Shown here piece by piece: positions 21,585 through 31,123 of a stretch of 64,000 nucleotides of DNA. Each line of letters begins with the position of its first letter. The stretch's first letter is position 1. The DNA comes from Meiothermus sp. QL-1. Its GTDB lineage: Bacteria > Deinococcota > Deinococci > Deinococcales > Thermaceae. Under the pieces are notes generated by a model that worked only from the letters and a program-made list of their open reading frames with translations, was not told the DNA's origin and did no database searches. Where the stretch lies: contig NZ_QQSV01000002.1 of NCBI RefSeq assembly GCF_003351145.1, positions 351,583 to 415,582 on the forward strand, written 5' to 3'. Made by a program: the position numbers and the translations under genes.

Positions 21585-23324
21585 GTGTCTGGCCGGGGGT
21601 TGATTGAGTTTGCCGATGCCTTCTCCCAGGAGCTGCGCCCGGGAGAGGTGATCGGCAGCCAGAGCGACAGCGGGGCGGTGCGGCTGGGCATGGACGCGGA
21701 GGCCTGCTTGTCGGTGGAGGGCGGGGCCTTGCGCATAGCCCCCGCCAGCCTGCCCGGCTGGGGCCGCCAGGGCCTGGCGTATGGGCCCCTGCCCCATAGG
21801 CCCGGGCTGGCGCTGGGGGTGTTTTTGCTTCCCGGCCACCTCAACGCCCAGTCGGCCGATGGAACCCTACGCGAGAGTCTAGCGGTGGGGTTTTTTGAAA
21901 GCCTGCTGCCTCCCAATCCCCTCGAGGCCGGGCCGGCCTTCGTGGTGCAGGCCCACCCTGAGGCCCACGGGCGGCTGTGTGCGGCCAAGCGCCGGGGGCT
22001 GCACCCTTTGCTTTGGGGTTTGCCCGCGCTGCCCCTCTATCTTCTGCTCGTGCTGCGCGAGCGGGGGGTGGTTTTTTACGCCGGGGCCCTGGAGGCAGGC
22101 CGCCACCTGCCGGCCCTGCCCCTCCTCCGTCCTTTGGCCGTCGAACCCTACGCACCGCCGGCCCAGAGGCTTTATGCGGGGATTTTCCAGGCCGTGGCTG
22201 GGGAGCAGGGCTACCAGGCCGACACCCGGGTGTATGGGGTGCGGGCGGCCCTCTGGCCTGAGGGGGCGGGCTGGGGCACCGCTTTGGCGGCCGATCCACA
22301 GCCCCAGCTTGGAAGGCGGGCGGCCCGGGGAGGGGTCTGGCGCTTGGAGACGGCGGGAATGGTGCTCTACCCTGAAGCGCCCGGGGGGCTCCTGCACGTG
22401 CGCCTGCTCCCCCCAGCAGTCCTGCGCTGGCGCTACCTGGACCCCGAGCACCACCTGGCCCTGGAGCTCACCGGGCGGGAGGCGCGCCTGCGGCTGCGGT
22501 ACGGCTCGCAGAGCCTTGTGCTGGCGGCGGGGCCCGATGAAGGCGAGCCCACAGCCCCTCGCTGGGTGCAGGTGCTGGACGACGGGCGATACCTGGGAAT
22601 CAGCCTGGACGGGCGTCCGCTTTTTCCCGAGCCTCTGTTGGAGCCCCGCCTGGCCGAGGCGCACGGGGTGGGGCTGGTGGGGCAGGGGGCCGACCTCGAG
22701 GTGCACCCCCGGGAGATACGCCTGCCGCCCTGGCTCGAGCCGGCCCGCCCGGCGCTGCCCAGGGGCGACCGGGTGGTCCTGGACCCCCGCCTCGACCAGC
22801 CCAGCGAAGCGCTGCTCCTATTCTGGGAGCCCACCCTGGGCCCAGGCCGCTTGGAGCCGGCCGAAGGAGGGGTGCGCCTGGAGGGGTCGGGGCGCACTTT
22901 CTACACGGTTCCCTGGGCTGTGGCGTGGGCCGATTTGGAGGCCGAGATCCTGCCCGCCCCGCGTTGCCGGGCCGGGGTGGGCTTCTGGCAGGATGCCGGG
23001 CACCACCTGGTGGTGGCCCTGGAGCTGGGGGAGGGGATGAGCCGGCTGGCGGCGCACCTCCGTTTTGCCGGCTACGAGGACCCCCGCCGGGCGGTCTGGG
23101 TCGGGCTGCCCGGGCTCGAGTCCCAAAGGCCCTTCCGCCTGCGGGTGGTGCTCGACGGCGAGCGGTTTTTGGCTTATCTAGACGACGAGCCGGTGCTCTA
23201 CCGGGCCCTGCAGGACATCTACCCTGGGGCCGAGCGGCTGGAGACGAGGCGGGTGGGGCTGGCCCTGAGCGGCTACGGCGAGGACAGGGGGAGCATTTTC
23301 CGCTCCTGGAAGGCCCGCCGGTAA
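21585..23324 (+). CDS. large hypothetical protein, 579 residues
   Basis: Not recognised. No signal peptide. A short hydrophobic stretch (LWGLPALPLYLLLVL, about 143-157) stands in the first third. The second half has two similar beta-rich segments: 'VLRWRYLDPEHHLALELTGREARLRLRYG' with 'VQVLDDGRYLGISLDGRPLFPEPL', and later 'CRAGVGFWQDAGHHLVVALELG' with 'RLRVVLDGERFLAYLDDEPVLYRAL', each resembling a concanavalin-like lectin/glucanase (LamG-type) jelly roll, so an internal duplication is plausible. Start GTG 21585 has a GAGG site seven bases upstream. Its stop directly abuts that of the convergent methyltransferase gene. Confidence 0.75.
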   Translation: MSGRGLIEFADAFSQELRPGEVIGSQSDSGAVRLGMDAEACLSVEGGALRIAPASLPGWGRQGLAYGPLPHRPGLALGVFLLPGHLNAQSADGTLRESLAVGFFESLLPPNPLEAGPAFVVQAHPEAHGRLCAAKRRGLHPLLWGLPALPLYLLLVLRERGVVFYAGALEAGRHLPALPLLRPLAVEPYAPPAQRLYAGIFQAVAGEQGYQADTRVYGVRAALWPEGAGWGTALAADPQPQLGRRAARGGVWRLETAGMVLYPEAPGGLLHVRLLPPAVLRWRYLDPEHHLALELTGREARLRLRYGSQSLVLAAGPDEGEPTAPRWVQVLDDGRYLGISLDGRPLFPEPLLEPRLAEAHGVGLVGQGADLEVHPREIRLPPWLEPARPALPRGDRVVLDPRLDQPSEALLLFWEPTLGPGRLEPAEGGVRLEGSGRTFYTVPWAVAWADLEAEILPAPRCRAGVGFWQDAGHHLVVALELGEGMSRLAAHLRFAGYEDPRRAVWVGLPGLESQRPFRLRVVLDGERFLAYLDDEPVLYRALQDIYPGAERLETRRVGLALSGYGEDRGSIFRSWKARR

Positions 23325-24503
23325 CTAGGCCGGCTCGGCGAGCATCCCCTCCCCCGGGCGTAGGATGTGGGGGTAGGGCAGGGCGACGACCATCCTTCCT
23401 CCCCCCTCCAGGTACTCGGCCAGCTCGGCGGGGGTCTCCCCGGGTGCTTCGTGCAGCAAAAGCAGGTAGTCGGGCGGGTTTTCGAGGAGCCGGTGCGGTG
23501 GGTGGATGGGGATGTGCACCCCGGCCAGGTAGCGGCCCCGCTGGCGGGGGTCGGGGTCTACCAGGAACTCCACCAGCTCAGGGCCCAGCCCAGCGTAGTT
23601 GAACAGGGCGGCGCTCTCCGGGTTGGCCCCATACGCCGCGACCCGGCGGCCCCTGGCCCGCAGCTCGGCCAGCAGGGTCAGCAGGGCCTCGCGCAGGGCC
23701 GCCACCTGGGAGGCGAACTCAAGGTAATACCCCGTCTGGTCGAGGCCCAGCCGCTCCTCGCTTTCCAGGTAGACCCCGGCCTGGGCGAAAAGGGCGCCCC
23801 GGCCCAGGTGGTAGCGGAGCGCCAGGGGCCCACAGGGCGCCACCTGCCTGATCTCCAGGCCATGGGGCCGGGCCAGGCTGCGCAGGGTCTTCAGCGTGAA
23901 GTAGTTTTGCTGCCCGTAGCTGAAGTGGGTAAACCGACGGGCCTCGAGGAGGTAGGGCAGGTAGGGGAGCTCGAGCACAGCCTGGCCCCCTTCTGCCAGG
24001 ACCCTGGCCAGTGCTTCCAGGAAGCGGCTGGGGTTGTGGCTGTAGGCCAGCAGGTGGCCGGCCAGCACCCAGTCGGCCTGGAAGTCCCCGAGCCTTTGGG
24101 CCACCTCCCGATCGAAGCGGGCCCGTTCGGTGGGGATACCCTGGGCCAAAGCGGCCTGGCTGCGTTCGGGGTGGGGCTCCAGATAGAGGAGCTGCGCTCC
24201 TTGCTGCCCGAGCTGGCGCAGAAGCCTGAGCGGCATGCCCTCCAGGGCCAGGACCCGCTTCTTTGGCCCCAGCAGCCCTGTCAGCTCCCGCCAGGTTGAA
24301 AAGCTGGCGGGGGCCTCGATGGTTTCCTGCGGTTCGCCAAGCCGCTGGACCAGGCCGCAGCGCGGGCAGAAGCCCATATCGAGCCGCTGCCTTTGGGTCT
24401 TGGAAAGCTGGTCGAGGGAGAGTGAGCTGCTGGTGGGGAGCTGGCCCAGGCTCAGGAAGCCGAGCACCTCCCTCGAGCCACATGCGCGACAGGTCCTGCC
24501 CAT
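23325..24503 (-). CDS. C-methyltransferase-like SAM-dependent protein with zinc-binding N-terminus
   Basis: 392 residues with the three-part plan of sugar C-methyltransferases (Methyltransf_13/11/14): an N-terminal zinc-ribbon-like part with CRACG (about 5) and CPRCG (about 47), a central SAM-binding Rossmann region (about 80-200), and a C-terminal domain with 'YGANPESAALFNYAGL' near 290 and 'YLLLLHEAPGETPAELAEYLEGGGRMVVALP' near 345. The usual glycine-rich SAM loop is poorly conserved here (KRVLALEGMPLRLLRQLGQ), so activity is uncertain. No sugar-nucleotide genes adjoin it. Start ATG 24501-24503 with AGAAGG directly upstream. Confidence 0.8.
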   Translation of the reverse strand: MGRTCRACGSREVLGFLSLGQLPTSSSLSLDQLSKTQRQRLDMGFCPRCGLVQRLGEPQETIEAPASFSTWRELTGLLGPKKRVLALEGMPLRLLRQLGQQGAQLLYLEPHPERSQAALAQGIPTERARFDREVAQRLGDFQADWVLAGHLLAYSHNPSRFLEALARVLAEGGQAVLELPYLPYLLEARRFTHFSYGQQNYFTLKTLRSLARPHGLEIRQVAPCGPLALRYHLGRGALFAQAGVYLESEERLGLDQTGYYLEFASQVAALREALLTLLAELRARGRRVAAYGANPESAALFNYAGLGPELVEFLVDPDPRQRGRYLAGVHIPIHPPHRLLENPPDYLLLLHEAPGETPAELAEYLEGGGRMVVALPYPHILRPGEGMLAEPA

Positions 24504-24710
24504 CCTTCTGTGGCTAAGGTTAGGCGCCGGGGCGTAATCCTCGCGTTATGGTGTGTTTTAGCCTGGGAGCCCCCAGCGCGTGGGAGGGGTTAAAGGTTTT
24601 GGGGGTCGGGACAGCATGCACAACGCGCAGGTAACACGAAGCATAACGGTGCCCGGCGTTTGTGGCCTTGCTCCAGGTGGCCGCTCCTTTCTGGCCTAGG
24701 CTAGGGAAGC
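24504..24710. other. intergenic region upstream of the carotenoid operon
   Basis: 207 bases between the divergent methyltransferase and lycopene cyclase genes. TAGGCT lies eight bases before ATG 24711 as a possible -10 box. No confident CRP-type or MerR/LitR-type operator could be picked out by eye. Confidence 0.4.
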
Positions 24711-25865
24711 ATGGAGGAGCGCCACGACTACATCATCGTGGGGGCGGGGGCAGCGGGGCTGAGTCTGGCCTACCACCTGGTGGAAGCGGGGGTAGAGGGG
24801 CGGGTCTTGTTGCTCGAGCGGGCCCCCAAGACCGCCAACGACCGCACCTGGTGCTTCTGGGAGGCGGAAGAAGGCCCCTTCGAGGCCGTGGTCGCACGGC
24901 GCTGGCACCACCTATGGTTCTACGGCCAAAGGGGTGCCCAGCGACTTTCCATTGCCCCTTATGCCTACAAGATGATCCGGGCGCGGGACTTCTACGCCTT
25001 CATGGAGCGTTGGTTGGCCGGGCGTTCTGGGGTGCTCCTCCGTTACGGCGAGGTCGAAGCGATGGGTGAGGATGGGGAGGGGCCCTGGGTGGTGCAGGAG
25101 GGCAGGCGCTACCGGGGCCGCTGGGTCTTTACCAGCCTCTACCACCCTCCTTCCAAGAACCCCCGCTACCACTACCTGCTGCAGCACTTCAAGGGTTGGG
25201 TGGTGCGCACCCCAACGCCGGCCTTCGACCCTGAAGCCGCCACCTTCATGGACTTTCGCCTGGAGCAGCGCGATGCGGTACGCTTTGGCTATGTTCTGCC
25301 CTTTGACGCTCGCACTGCCCTGGTAGAGTACACCCTGTTTTCACCCGCCTTGCTTCCCCCCGAGGCCTATGACCAGGGCCTGCGGGGGTACCTGGAGGGG
25401 GTGCTGGGGCTTGGGCGCTATGAGGTGCTGGAGACCGAGTTTGGGGTGATTCCCATGACCGATGCCCCCTTTCCCCGTCGGCTGAGCCCCCACATCCTGC
25501 AGATCGGCACCGCCGGGGGGCAGACCAAGGCCTCGACCGGCTACACCTTTCAGCGCATCCAGGCCCACTCCCGCCGCATAGCCCAGGCCCTGCGGCGAAC
25601 CGGCCGGCCCTTTTACCCCGAGCCCCGCTGGCGTCGGCATGCGTTTATGGACAGTGTTCTGCTCCACGTGCTGGAGCGGGGGTACTGCCCGGGGGTGCGG
25701 GTTTTCAGCGAGCTTTTTTGCCGCAACCCCCCTGCACGGGTGCTGCGCTTCTTGGACGAGAAGACGGGCTGGCTCGAGGACTTACGGGTGATGAGCAGCG
25801 TGCCTCTTCCCGCCTTTGCCCGGGCCACCCTGGGGGTGCTTTGGCGGCGCTGGGGGGGTGGGTAG
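24711..25865 (+). CDS. crtY: lycopene beta-cyclase (CrtY type)
   Basis: 384 residues. N-terminal dinucleotide-binding fold DYIIVGAGAAGLSLAYHL, then NDRTWCFWE (about 43-51), a hallmark of CrtY-type lycopene cyclases, followed by PYAYKMIRARDFY, FMDFRL (the catalytic FLDFR-like motif, about 180) and GGQTKASTGYTFQRIQ (about 266). It forms beta-ionone rings on lycopene or related acyclic carotenoids in the membrane. First gene of six in the same direction with overlaps or gaps of a few bases; the next gene starts one base after its stop. Confidence 0.93.
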   Translation: MEERHDYIIVGAGAAGLSLAYHLVEAGVEGRVLLLERAPKTANDRTWCFWEAEEGPFEAVVARRWHHLWFYGQRGAQRLSIAPYAYKMIRARDFYAFMERWLAGRSGVLLRYGEVEAMGEDGEGPWVVQEGRRYRGRWVFTSLYHPPSKNPRYHYLLQHFKGWVVRTPTPAFDPEAATFMDFRLEQRDAVRFGYVLPFDARTALVEYTLFSPALLPPEAYDQGLRGYLEGVLGLGRYEVLETEFGVIPMTDAPFPRRLSPHILQIGTAGGQTKASTGYTFQRIQAHSRRIAQALRRTGRPFYPEPRWRRHAFMDSVLLHVLERGYCPGVRVFSELFCRNPPARVLRFLDEKTGWLEDLRVMSSVPLPAFARATLGVLWRRWGGG

Positions 25866-25866
25866 C

Positions 25867-26952
25867 GTGGCGCTGGGCGTTCTGCTGGCCTTTTTGCTGG
25901 CGCTCTGGGGGCCTCCCAGGCCCCAGGCGGCCGGCCCCCCCTGGCTGCGCGGCCTGGGGGCTGGGCTGGGGTTGGGGCTGGCGCTCGGGGGGGCAGCCTT
26001 GCTGGTGGGAGGGGAGGGGCTGGGGGCCGCATTGGCCGTAGGGGGGGTGGGCCTGGCCCTGCTTTGGGCCTGGGGTGCGGACCTGCTTTGGGGGGTGCGG
26101 GGTCCCATTCTGCGGGTAGCGTTGCTGGCCGGGTTGTTGGGGGGAGGCCTGGGCTTCGCCCTGGGCGGGGGTGGGCTGGCCTGGGTTTGGGCGGGGGTGG
26201 TGGGCCTGCTGGTGGCCCAAGCCCGCTGGATGTTGGCCTTGCCCGAGGCCTGGGCCCGCCTGCGGCTTTGGCGTCTGGAGGCCTGGGCGGTGCTTTTGGT
26301 GCTGGCAGGGCTGGTGCGGGTGCCGGTACCCCTTTGGCCCGAGGGTTTTCCCTGGCTGGCCCTGGCGCAGATGCTGCTGCTATGCCTCGCCGCGCTGGCC
26401 TGGGGCCTCAGGTATGCGGGCGTGCGGGTTCTAGGGGCGGGGGCCCTGGTCTTCGCCCTGGGCCTGGGGGTAGAGGTAATCGGCAGCCGGACAGGCCTTC
26501 CCTTCGGGAGCTACACCTATGAGGGGGCCCCGGGGCCCCGCCTGCTCGGGGTGCCCCTTATTGTGCCCATGGGCTGGTTCGCCCTGGGGCTCTCGGCCCA
26601 CCTGCTGGCCGGCGGGCGGCCCGGGCGGGCCGGGCTTTTGCTGGTGGCCTGGGACCTGGGCCTGGAGGCTTTGATGACCGCCCAGGGCTACTGGCGCTGG
26701 TACGACCCCCACCCCCTTTGGTACGGGGCGCCCCTGCAGAACTACCTGGCCTGGTTCGGGGTGGGGTATAGCATCTCCTGGCTTTACGGGCGTCTTTTGC
26801 CTGGTTTGAGGGAGGGGTTTGGGTGGGCCTACCGGCTCGAGGCCCTGTTTCTCCCGGTGGGTCTGGCCCTCATGGGCTTCTGGCCGGCGGCGCTGGCCTC
26901 GGGCCTGGCCATGAACGCCCTGGCGGCCTGGGGAGGTGTGCGTGGAAGATAG
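25867..26952 (+). CDS. cruF: carotenoid 1',2'-hydratase (CruF type)
   Basis: 361-residue polytopic membrane protein. The C-terminal 230 residues carry the CruF/bisanhydrobacterioruberin hydratase blocks: [68 protein letters not shown]. The enzyme hydrates the psi end group at C1', leaving a tertiary hydroxyl to be glycosylated. The N-terminal stretch of roughly 130 residues is an additional set of Gly/Leu-rich helices, making the protein longer than usual CruF. GTG 25867 is one base after the crtY stop. The start could lie further upstream inside crtY, but the coupling favours this GTG. Confidence 0.9.
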   Translation: MALGVLLAFLLALWGPPRPQAAGPPWLRGLGAGLGLGLALGGAALLVGGEGLGAALAVGGVGLALLWAWGADLLWGVRGPILRVALLAGLLGGGLGFALGGGGLAWVWAGVVGLLVAQARWMLALPEAWARLRLWRLEAWAVLLVLAGLVRVPVPLWPEGFPWLALAQMLLLCLAALAWGLRYAGVRVLGAGALVFALGLGVEVIGSRTGLPFGSYTYEGAPGPRLLGVPLIVPMGWFALGLSAHLLAGGRPGRAGLLLVAWDLGLEALMTAQGYWRWYDPHPLWYGAPLQNYLAWFGVGYSISWLYGRLLPGLREGFGWAYRLEALFLPVGLALMGFWPAALASGLAMNALAAWGGVRGR

Positions 26953-27622
26953 GGCTCTGCGTCCGAGGGATAGGCTGCTGCGACAGGCTTTTCACCTGCT
27001 CTCCCAGCACAGCCTGCGACGGGGGCTGCGGGGGGTCTGGCTGCGGGGAGAGTTGCCGCAGGGGGCCTGCGTGCTGGCCAGCAACCACCATTCCTGGTGG
27101 GATAGCTACCTGCTGCCGGTTCTGCTTTGGCGGGCAGGCCGGCCCTTCCGGGTCTTGCTGAGCGAGAAGCGCCTGAGCGAGTTCGCCTTTTTCCGCCGGC
27201 TCGAGACCGTCTCGGCGGCCCATCCCCGGGGGGCCCTCAGGGCTTTGTTGAGGGGCGAGGCGCTGGTGATCTTTCCTGAAGGGGAGCTGAGGCCCCCAGG
27301 GCCGCCGGGGGCTTTGCGGGAAGGGGCGGTCTGGCTGGCCCGGCGGGCCGGGGTGCCGCTGGTGCCGGTGGCCTCGAGGGTGGTGCTGCGGGGCCACGAG
27401 TTCCCCGAGGCCTACGTGGTGCTGGGCGAACCCTTGCTCCCCGACCTGGCCGCACTTCACCAGCGGCTTTCCTACCTGCTGGAGCAGCTTGACGCCGAGG
27501 TGCGCCGGGCCCCAGCAGAGGAGCCCCTGCCGGGCTTTACCCTGGCCCTTCCCGGGCGCCAGAGCACCCACGAGCGCATGGCCCGCTGGGGGGCCTGGCT
27601 GGGCCGGCTGGTGGGCCGATAG
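26942..27622 (+). CDS. 1-acyl-glycerol-3-phosphate acyltransferase-like (CruD-type candidate)
   Basis: 226 residues of the PlsC acyltransferase family: the HX4D catalytic motif NHHSWWD (about 49-55), and the FPEGELR motif (about 110-116). In this operon, between the hydratase and the glycosyltransferase, it most likely acylates the sugar of a carotenoid glucoside (CruD role) rather than making phosphatidic acid; this is inference from context. GTG 26942 is five bases after a GGGAGG site and overlaps the cruF stop by 11 bases; GTG 26936 is an alternative. Confidence 0.85.
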   Translation: MEDRALRPRDRLLRQAFHLLSQHSLRRGLRGVWLRGELPQGACVLASNHHSWWDSYLLPVLLWRAGRPFRVLLSEKRLSEFAFFRRLETVSAAHPRGALRALLRGEALVIFPEGELRPPGPPGALREGAVWLARRAGVPLVPVASRVVLRGHEFPEAYVVLGEPLLPDLAALHQRLSYLLEQLDAEVRRAPAEEPLPGFTLALPGRQSTHERMARWGAWLGRLVGR

Positions 27623-27625
27623 GCG

Positions 27626-28699
27626 ATGCTCGAGCCCCTTCTTTGCGCAGCTCTGGCCTGGCTGGGCCTGAAGCTCTGGGTCTTGGGGTTGAACGCCTTC
27701 CTCTTCCCGGTGCTGAGGCCCAAAAGGCCCCCGGAACCCACCCCCACGGTCTCGCTGCTGGTGCCGGCGCGCAACGAGGCCGAAAACCTGGCCCAGCTCC
27801 TGCCCGGTCTCCTGCAGCAGCAGGTCCAGGAGATTCTCGTGCTGGACGACCAGTCCACCGATGCCACCGCCGAGGTGGTGCGGGCTTTTGGCCGGCTGGA
27901 TGCCCGGGTGCGGCTCATTCCCGGCCAGCCCAAGCCGGAAGGGTGGGTGGGCAAGGCCTGGGCCTGCCACCAGCTAGCCCTGGCGGCGCGGGGGGAGGTG
28001 CTCATCTTCACCGACGCCGATGTGCGCTGGTGCGAGGGTGGGGTGGCCGCGGTGCTGGCGCAGATGGAGGGTGCGGGGCTGCTCTCGGTCTACCCGCGCC
28101 AGCTCACCCAAACCCTGCCCGAGCGGGTTCTGCTGCCCCTCATCGATGCTGTGCTCCTTAGCTATCTGCCCTACCCCCTGCTGCGCACCCCTTTTCCCTC
28201 CGCTGCGGCGGCCAACGGCCAGGTGATGGCCTTTCGGCGCGGGGCCTACTGGGCCGCCGGGGGGCACCAGGGGGTGCGGGGGGAGGTGCTGGAGGACGTG
28301 TGGCTGGCGAGGCGGGCCAAGGCCGCAGGGGTGCGGTTGGCGCTGGCCTTGGGGGGGCGGCTGATTGCGGTGCGGATGTACCGCAGCTACGCGGAGATTA
28401 TCGAGGGGCTGGGCAAGAACCTCATCGAGTTCCACGCCCGAAGCCGCCTGCTGCTGCTCCTCTCCTACCTGGCCCACCTGCTGGTCTATACCCTGTGCTG
28501 GCCGCTGGCCCTCTGGGATGCCGGCTGGCTGTGGGTAGGGGGAATGGGCCTGCTCGAGCGGGCCCTCGTGGGCCTCAAGACGGGCCGGCCCCTTTGGGAG
28601 TGTCTGCTGGTGCCGTTGGCCCCCCTTCTGAGCACCCCCATCTACCTGCGCTCGGCCCGCAGGCGTTATACCTGGAAAGGGCGGGAGTACGTGCGATGA
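27626..28699 (+). CDS. cruC: glycosyltransferase family 2, CruC-type candidate
   Basis: 357 residues. An N-terminal membrane helix ([24 protein letters not shown]) precedes a GT-A domain with [28 protein letters not shown], and the metal-binding FTDADVRW (about 129-136), then a [12 protein letters not shown] acceptor-site motif (ED/RR type, about 219) and two C-terminal membrane helices. The membrane topology and ED motif match CruC-like carotenoid glycosyltransferases, which glucosylate the C1' hydroxyl made by CruF. Its stop overlaps the next start (ATGA). Confidence 0.88.
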   Translation: MLEPLLCAALAWLGLKLWVLGLNAFLFPVLRPKRPPEPTPTVSLLVPARNEAENLAQLLPGLLQQQVQEILVLDDQSTDATAEVVRAFGRLDARVRLIPGQPKPEGWVGKAWACHQLALAARGEVLIFTDADVRWCEGGVAAVLAQMEGAGLLSVYPRQLTQTLPERVLLPLIDAVLLSYLPYPLLRTPFPSAAAANGQVMAFRRGAYWAAGGHQGVRGEVLEDVWLARRAKAAGVRLALALGGRLIAVRMYRSYAEIIEGLGKNLIEFHARSRLLLLLSYLAHLLVYTLCWPLALWDAGWLWVGGMGLLERALVGLKTGRPLWECLLVPLAPLLSTPIYLRSARRRYTWKGREYVR

Positions 28700-30039
28700 G
28701 GGCAGTGGTCGTGGGGGCAGGTCTGGCAGGGCTGGCGGCGGCTTTGCGCCTGCGCAAGGCGGGCCTGGAGGTGGTGGTGGTGGAGCAGCTTGAAGGCCCC
28801 GGGGGCAAGGCGGCGGGCTGGGAGGGGGTGCCCACCGGCCCCACCGTCCTCACCCTGCCCGAGGTGCCCCAGCGCATCCTGGCCGAGTTTGGTCAGGGCC
28901 TGGAGGACCTGAGGCCGGTCTCCCCCCTCACCCACTACCGCTGGCCGGATGGCCGGAGTTTCGCCCCTGAGCTTTCGCTGGAGCCCACCCTAGCGCAGCT
29001 CTCCCGGGAAGAGGCCCAAAGCTACCGCCGCCTGCTGGCCGAGGCCCGAACCCTTTTCGAGGGCCTTAGGGAGACTTTTATCTTTGGCCCTCCACCCTCG
29101 GCCGCCGCCCTTCTTCGCTACGGGTTGCGCGCAGGGTGGAGGGCCCGCCCTTTGGGCTCGCTGCGGCGGCTGGTGGAGGCGGGGCCCTACCTCACCCCCT
29201 TTTTCCTCCGCTTCGCCACCTACATGGGGGCCAACCCCTACCGGGCCCCGGCGGTGCTCCACAACATCGCCTGGGTCGAGCTGGGGCTTGGGGTGTACCA
29301 CCTGCCGGGTGGGGTGCGGGGTCTGGTGGAGCGGCTCTACCGCCTGGCCCTGGCCCAGGGGGTGAGCTTTCTCTTCGAGCAGCGGGTTTTGCGGGCGCGG
29401 GTGGGCCCGGGGCGGGTGGAGCTTTTGGAGACCACCGCCGGCTGCCTCGAGGCCGACCTCTACATCTCCGCCGCCGACCGGCACCACACCCTCTCGTGGC
29501 TGGGGCGGCCCTTGCCCCGCTATGCCCTGGGGGTCTCCGGCTTTGCCGTTTTGATGCGGCTCAAAGAGCCCGAGCCGCTGGCCCACCGGGTCTACTTTTC
29601 CTCCGACTACCGGGCCGAGTGGCGGGAGATCGAGGAGGGGCGCTGGCCCCAGGAGCCCACCCTTTACCTTCATACCGACGGGGAGGCCGCCTTTTTGCTG
29701 GTCAACGCGCCGAGCCTGCCAGAGGCCGGAGGGGTGCCGGAGGCCCGGCCCTACGCCCAGCACCTGCTGCAAAAGCTCCAAGCGCTGCACCCCCTGCCGG
29801 TGGCCGAGTGGCGGGCGCTGAGCCCTTCGGACTACAGCCTCACCAGCTACCGGGGGGCCCTCTACGGCCGGGCGCCCCACGGGCTTTGGGCGGCCCTGCG
29901 GCCGGGCTGGGGGGTGCCGGGGCTGCGCAACCTGGCCCAGGTGGGGGGCACGGTCCACCCGGGGGGTGGGGTGCCGCTGGCCCTCCTCTCGGGCTGGAAC
30001 GGGGCCGGTTGGCTTTTAGGGAGGATGCATGGGGGCTAG
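28696..30039 (+). CDS. CrtI/CrtD-type carotenoid desaturase
   Basis: 447-residue FAD amine-oxidase-like desaturase. N-terminal [21 protein letters not shown] is the FAD-binding fold; the C-terminal [21 protein letters not shown] is the CrtI-family signature. It is shorter than typical phytoene desaturases (about 490-510). In a cluster with cruF and cruC the most likely step is 3',4'-desaturation of the hydrated psi end (CrtD role), but a CrtI role cannot be excluded without a phylogeny; no other crtI or crtB is in this window. The ATG at 28696 overlaps the preceding stop by four bases. Confidence 0.85.
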   Translation: MRAVVVGAGLAGLAAALRLRKAGLEVVVVEQLEGPGGKAAGWEGVPTGPTVLTLPEVPQRILAEFGQGLEDLRPVSPLTHYRWPDGRSFAPELSLEPTLAQLSREEAQSYRRLLAEARTLFEGLRETFIFGPPPSAAALLRYGLRAGWRARPLGSLRRLVEAGPYLTPFFLRFATYMGANPYRAPAVLHNIAWVELGLGVYHLPGGVRGLVERLYRLALAQGVSFLFEQRVLRARVGPGRVELLETTAGCLEADLYISAADRHHTLSWLGRPLPRYALGVSGFAVLMRLKEPEPLAHRVYFSSDYRAEWREIEEGRWPQEPTLYLHTDGEAAFLLVNAPSLPEAGGVPEARPYAQHLLQKLQALHPLPVAEWRALSPSDYSLTSYRGALYGRAPHGLWAALRPGWGVPGLRNLAQVGGTVHPGGGVPLALLSGWNGAGWLLGRMHGG

Positions 30040-31123
30040 GTTGCCCGAGCCCCGGGGTTACCCGGGTCCCTGGGGCCACCTGCCCCGCTGGGCGGGGGAG
30101 CCGCTGGCGCTGCTGGAGGAGGGGGCCCGGCTGGGGCCGCTTTTCCGCCTCCGACTGGGGTGGAGGGTGCTGGTGGGGTACAGCCCTGCCTGGAACCAGC
30201 GCCTGCTCACCGACCTGGAGACCTTCCACTCCAAAGGCAGTTTCGCTGCCCTAAGCCCCTACCTCAATGGGGGCATCATCACCACCGATGCGCCCTTGCA
30301 CAAACCCCGGCGGCAGGCGCTCAACCCGCACTTTCATGCCCGGGCCTTGGCCCACCTGGAGAATCGTCTTTGCTCGGCTTTGGAGGCCATACGGCCCCAG
30401 GGCGCCTTTGAGGCCTGCGGCTGGGCTTCCCGGGTGGCCCAGGTGAGCCTGAACCAGGTCTACTTCGAGGGCCAGTTTCCAACCGGACTGCTCGCCCGGT
30501 TCCTTTCCCCCCTCAAGCAGCCCTTTCCCTCTCCCTTCTGGCCCCGGCCGCGGCTTTTCGCCCGGGTGCGGCGGCAGGTCGAGGCCCTGCAGCAAGCGGG
30601 GTGGGGTTTGGCCGCCCATCTTCCGCTGGAGGAGGTGCTGGTGGGCCTGGCCGCCGGCTACGACACCACCGCCCACACCCTGGCCTGGGCCCTCTGGCAC
30701 GCGGCGCAGCACCCTGCCTGGCACACCCCCGAGGGGGTGCCCTTGCTGATTAAGGAGACGCTGCGCCTTTATCCGCCGGGTTTCATCGGCAGCCGCCGGG
30801 TGGCCCGGGGCTTTGCCTGGGCGGGGCACTGGGTGCCGCGCGGGACCCGGGTGCTCTACAGCCCCTACCTGACCCACCGCCACCCCGACCTCTGGCCAGA
30901 CCCCCTCGCCTTTCGCCCGGAGCGCTTTACCGGGCGGATTCCAGCCTGGGGGTATCTGCCCTTTGGCGGGGGTGAGCGCATCTGCTTGGGGATGCACCTG
31001 GCCCAGATGGTACTCCGGCTGGCCCTGGGCCTCTTTCCCCGCCTGAGGCCCCTTCAGGGCGACCCCCGGCCCCGGCCCGGCCTGACCCTGGCCCCCCGGG
31101 GGCCCCTCTGGCTTCAGACCTGA
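30029..31123 (+). CDS. cytochrome P450, CYP175-like carotenoid hydroxylase
   Basis: 364 residues. All P450 landmarks are present: I-helix AAGYDTTAHTL (about 208-218), K-helix ExxR as KETLRLYPP (about 246), the PERF block RPERFTG, and heme loop FGGGERICLG with axial Cys at residue 319. The short chain without a long N-terminal extension and the opening PEPRGYPGPWGHL resemble CYP175A1 of Thermus thermophilus, a beta-carotene 3-hydroxylase (389 residues). It likely oxidises the beta ring made by CrtY. Start ATG 30029 overlaps the desaturase gene by 11 bases and has GGGAGG four bases upstream. Its 3' end overlaps the convergent thioesterase gene by 10 bases. Confidence 0.93.
   Translation: MGARLPEPRGYPGPWGHLPRWAGEPLALLEEGARLGPLFRLRLGWRVLVGYSPAWNQRLLTDLETFHSKGSFAALSPYLNGGIITTDAPLHKPRRQALNPHFHARALAHLENRLCSALEAIRPQGAFEACGWASRVAQVSLNQVYFEGQFPTGLLARFLSPLKQPFPSPFWPRPRLFARVRRQVEALQQAGWGLAAHLPLEEVLVGLAAGYDTTAHTLAWALWHAAQHPAWHTPEGVPLLIKETLRLYPPGFIGSRRVARGFAWAGHWVPRGTRVLYSPYLTHRHPDLWPDPLAFRPERFTGRIPAWGYLPFGGGERICLGMHLAQMVLRLALGLFPRLRPLQGDPRPRPGLTLAPRGPLWLQT

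Noticed and set aside
24504..24710. LitR- or LdrP-type operator upstream of the carotenoid operon
   Set aside because: Known to control carotenoid genes in Thermus, but no convincing dyad with the expected sequence was found by eye.
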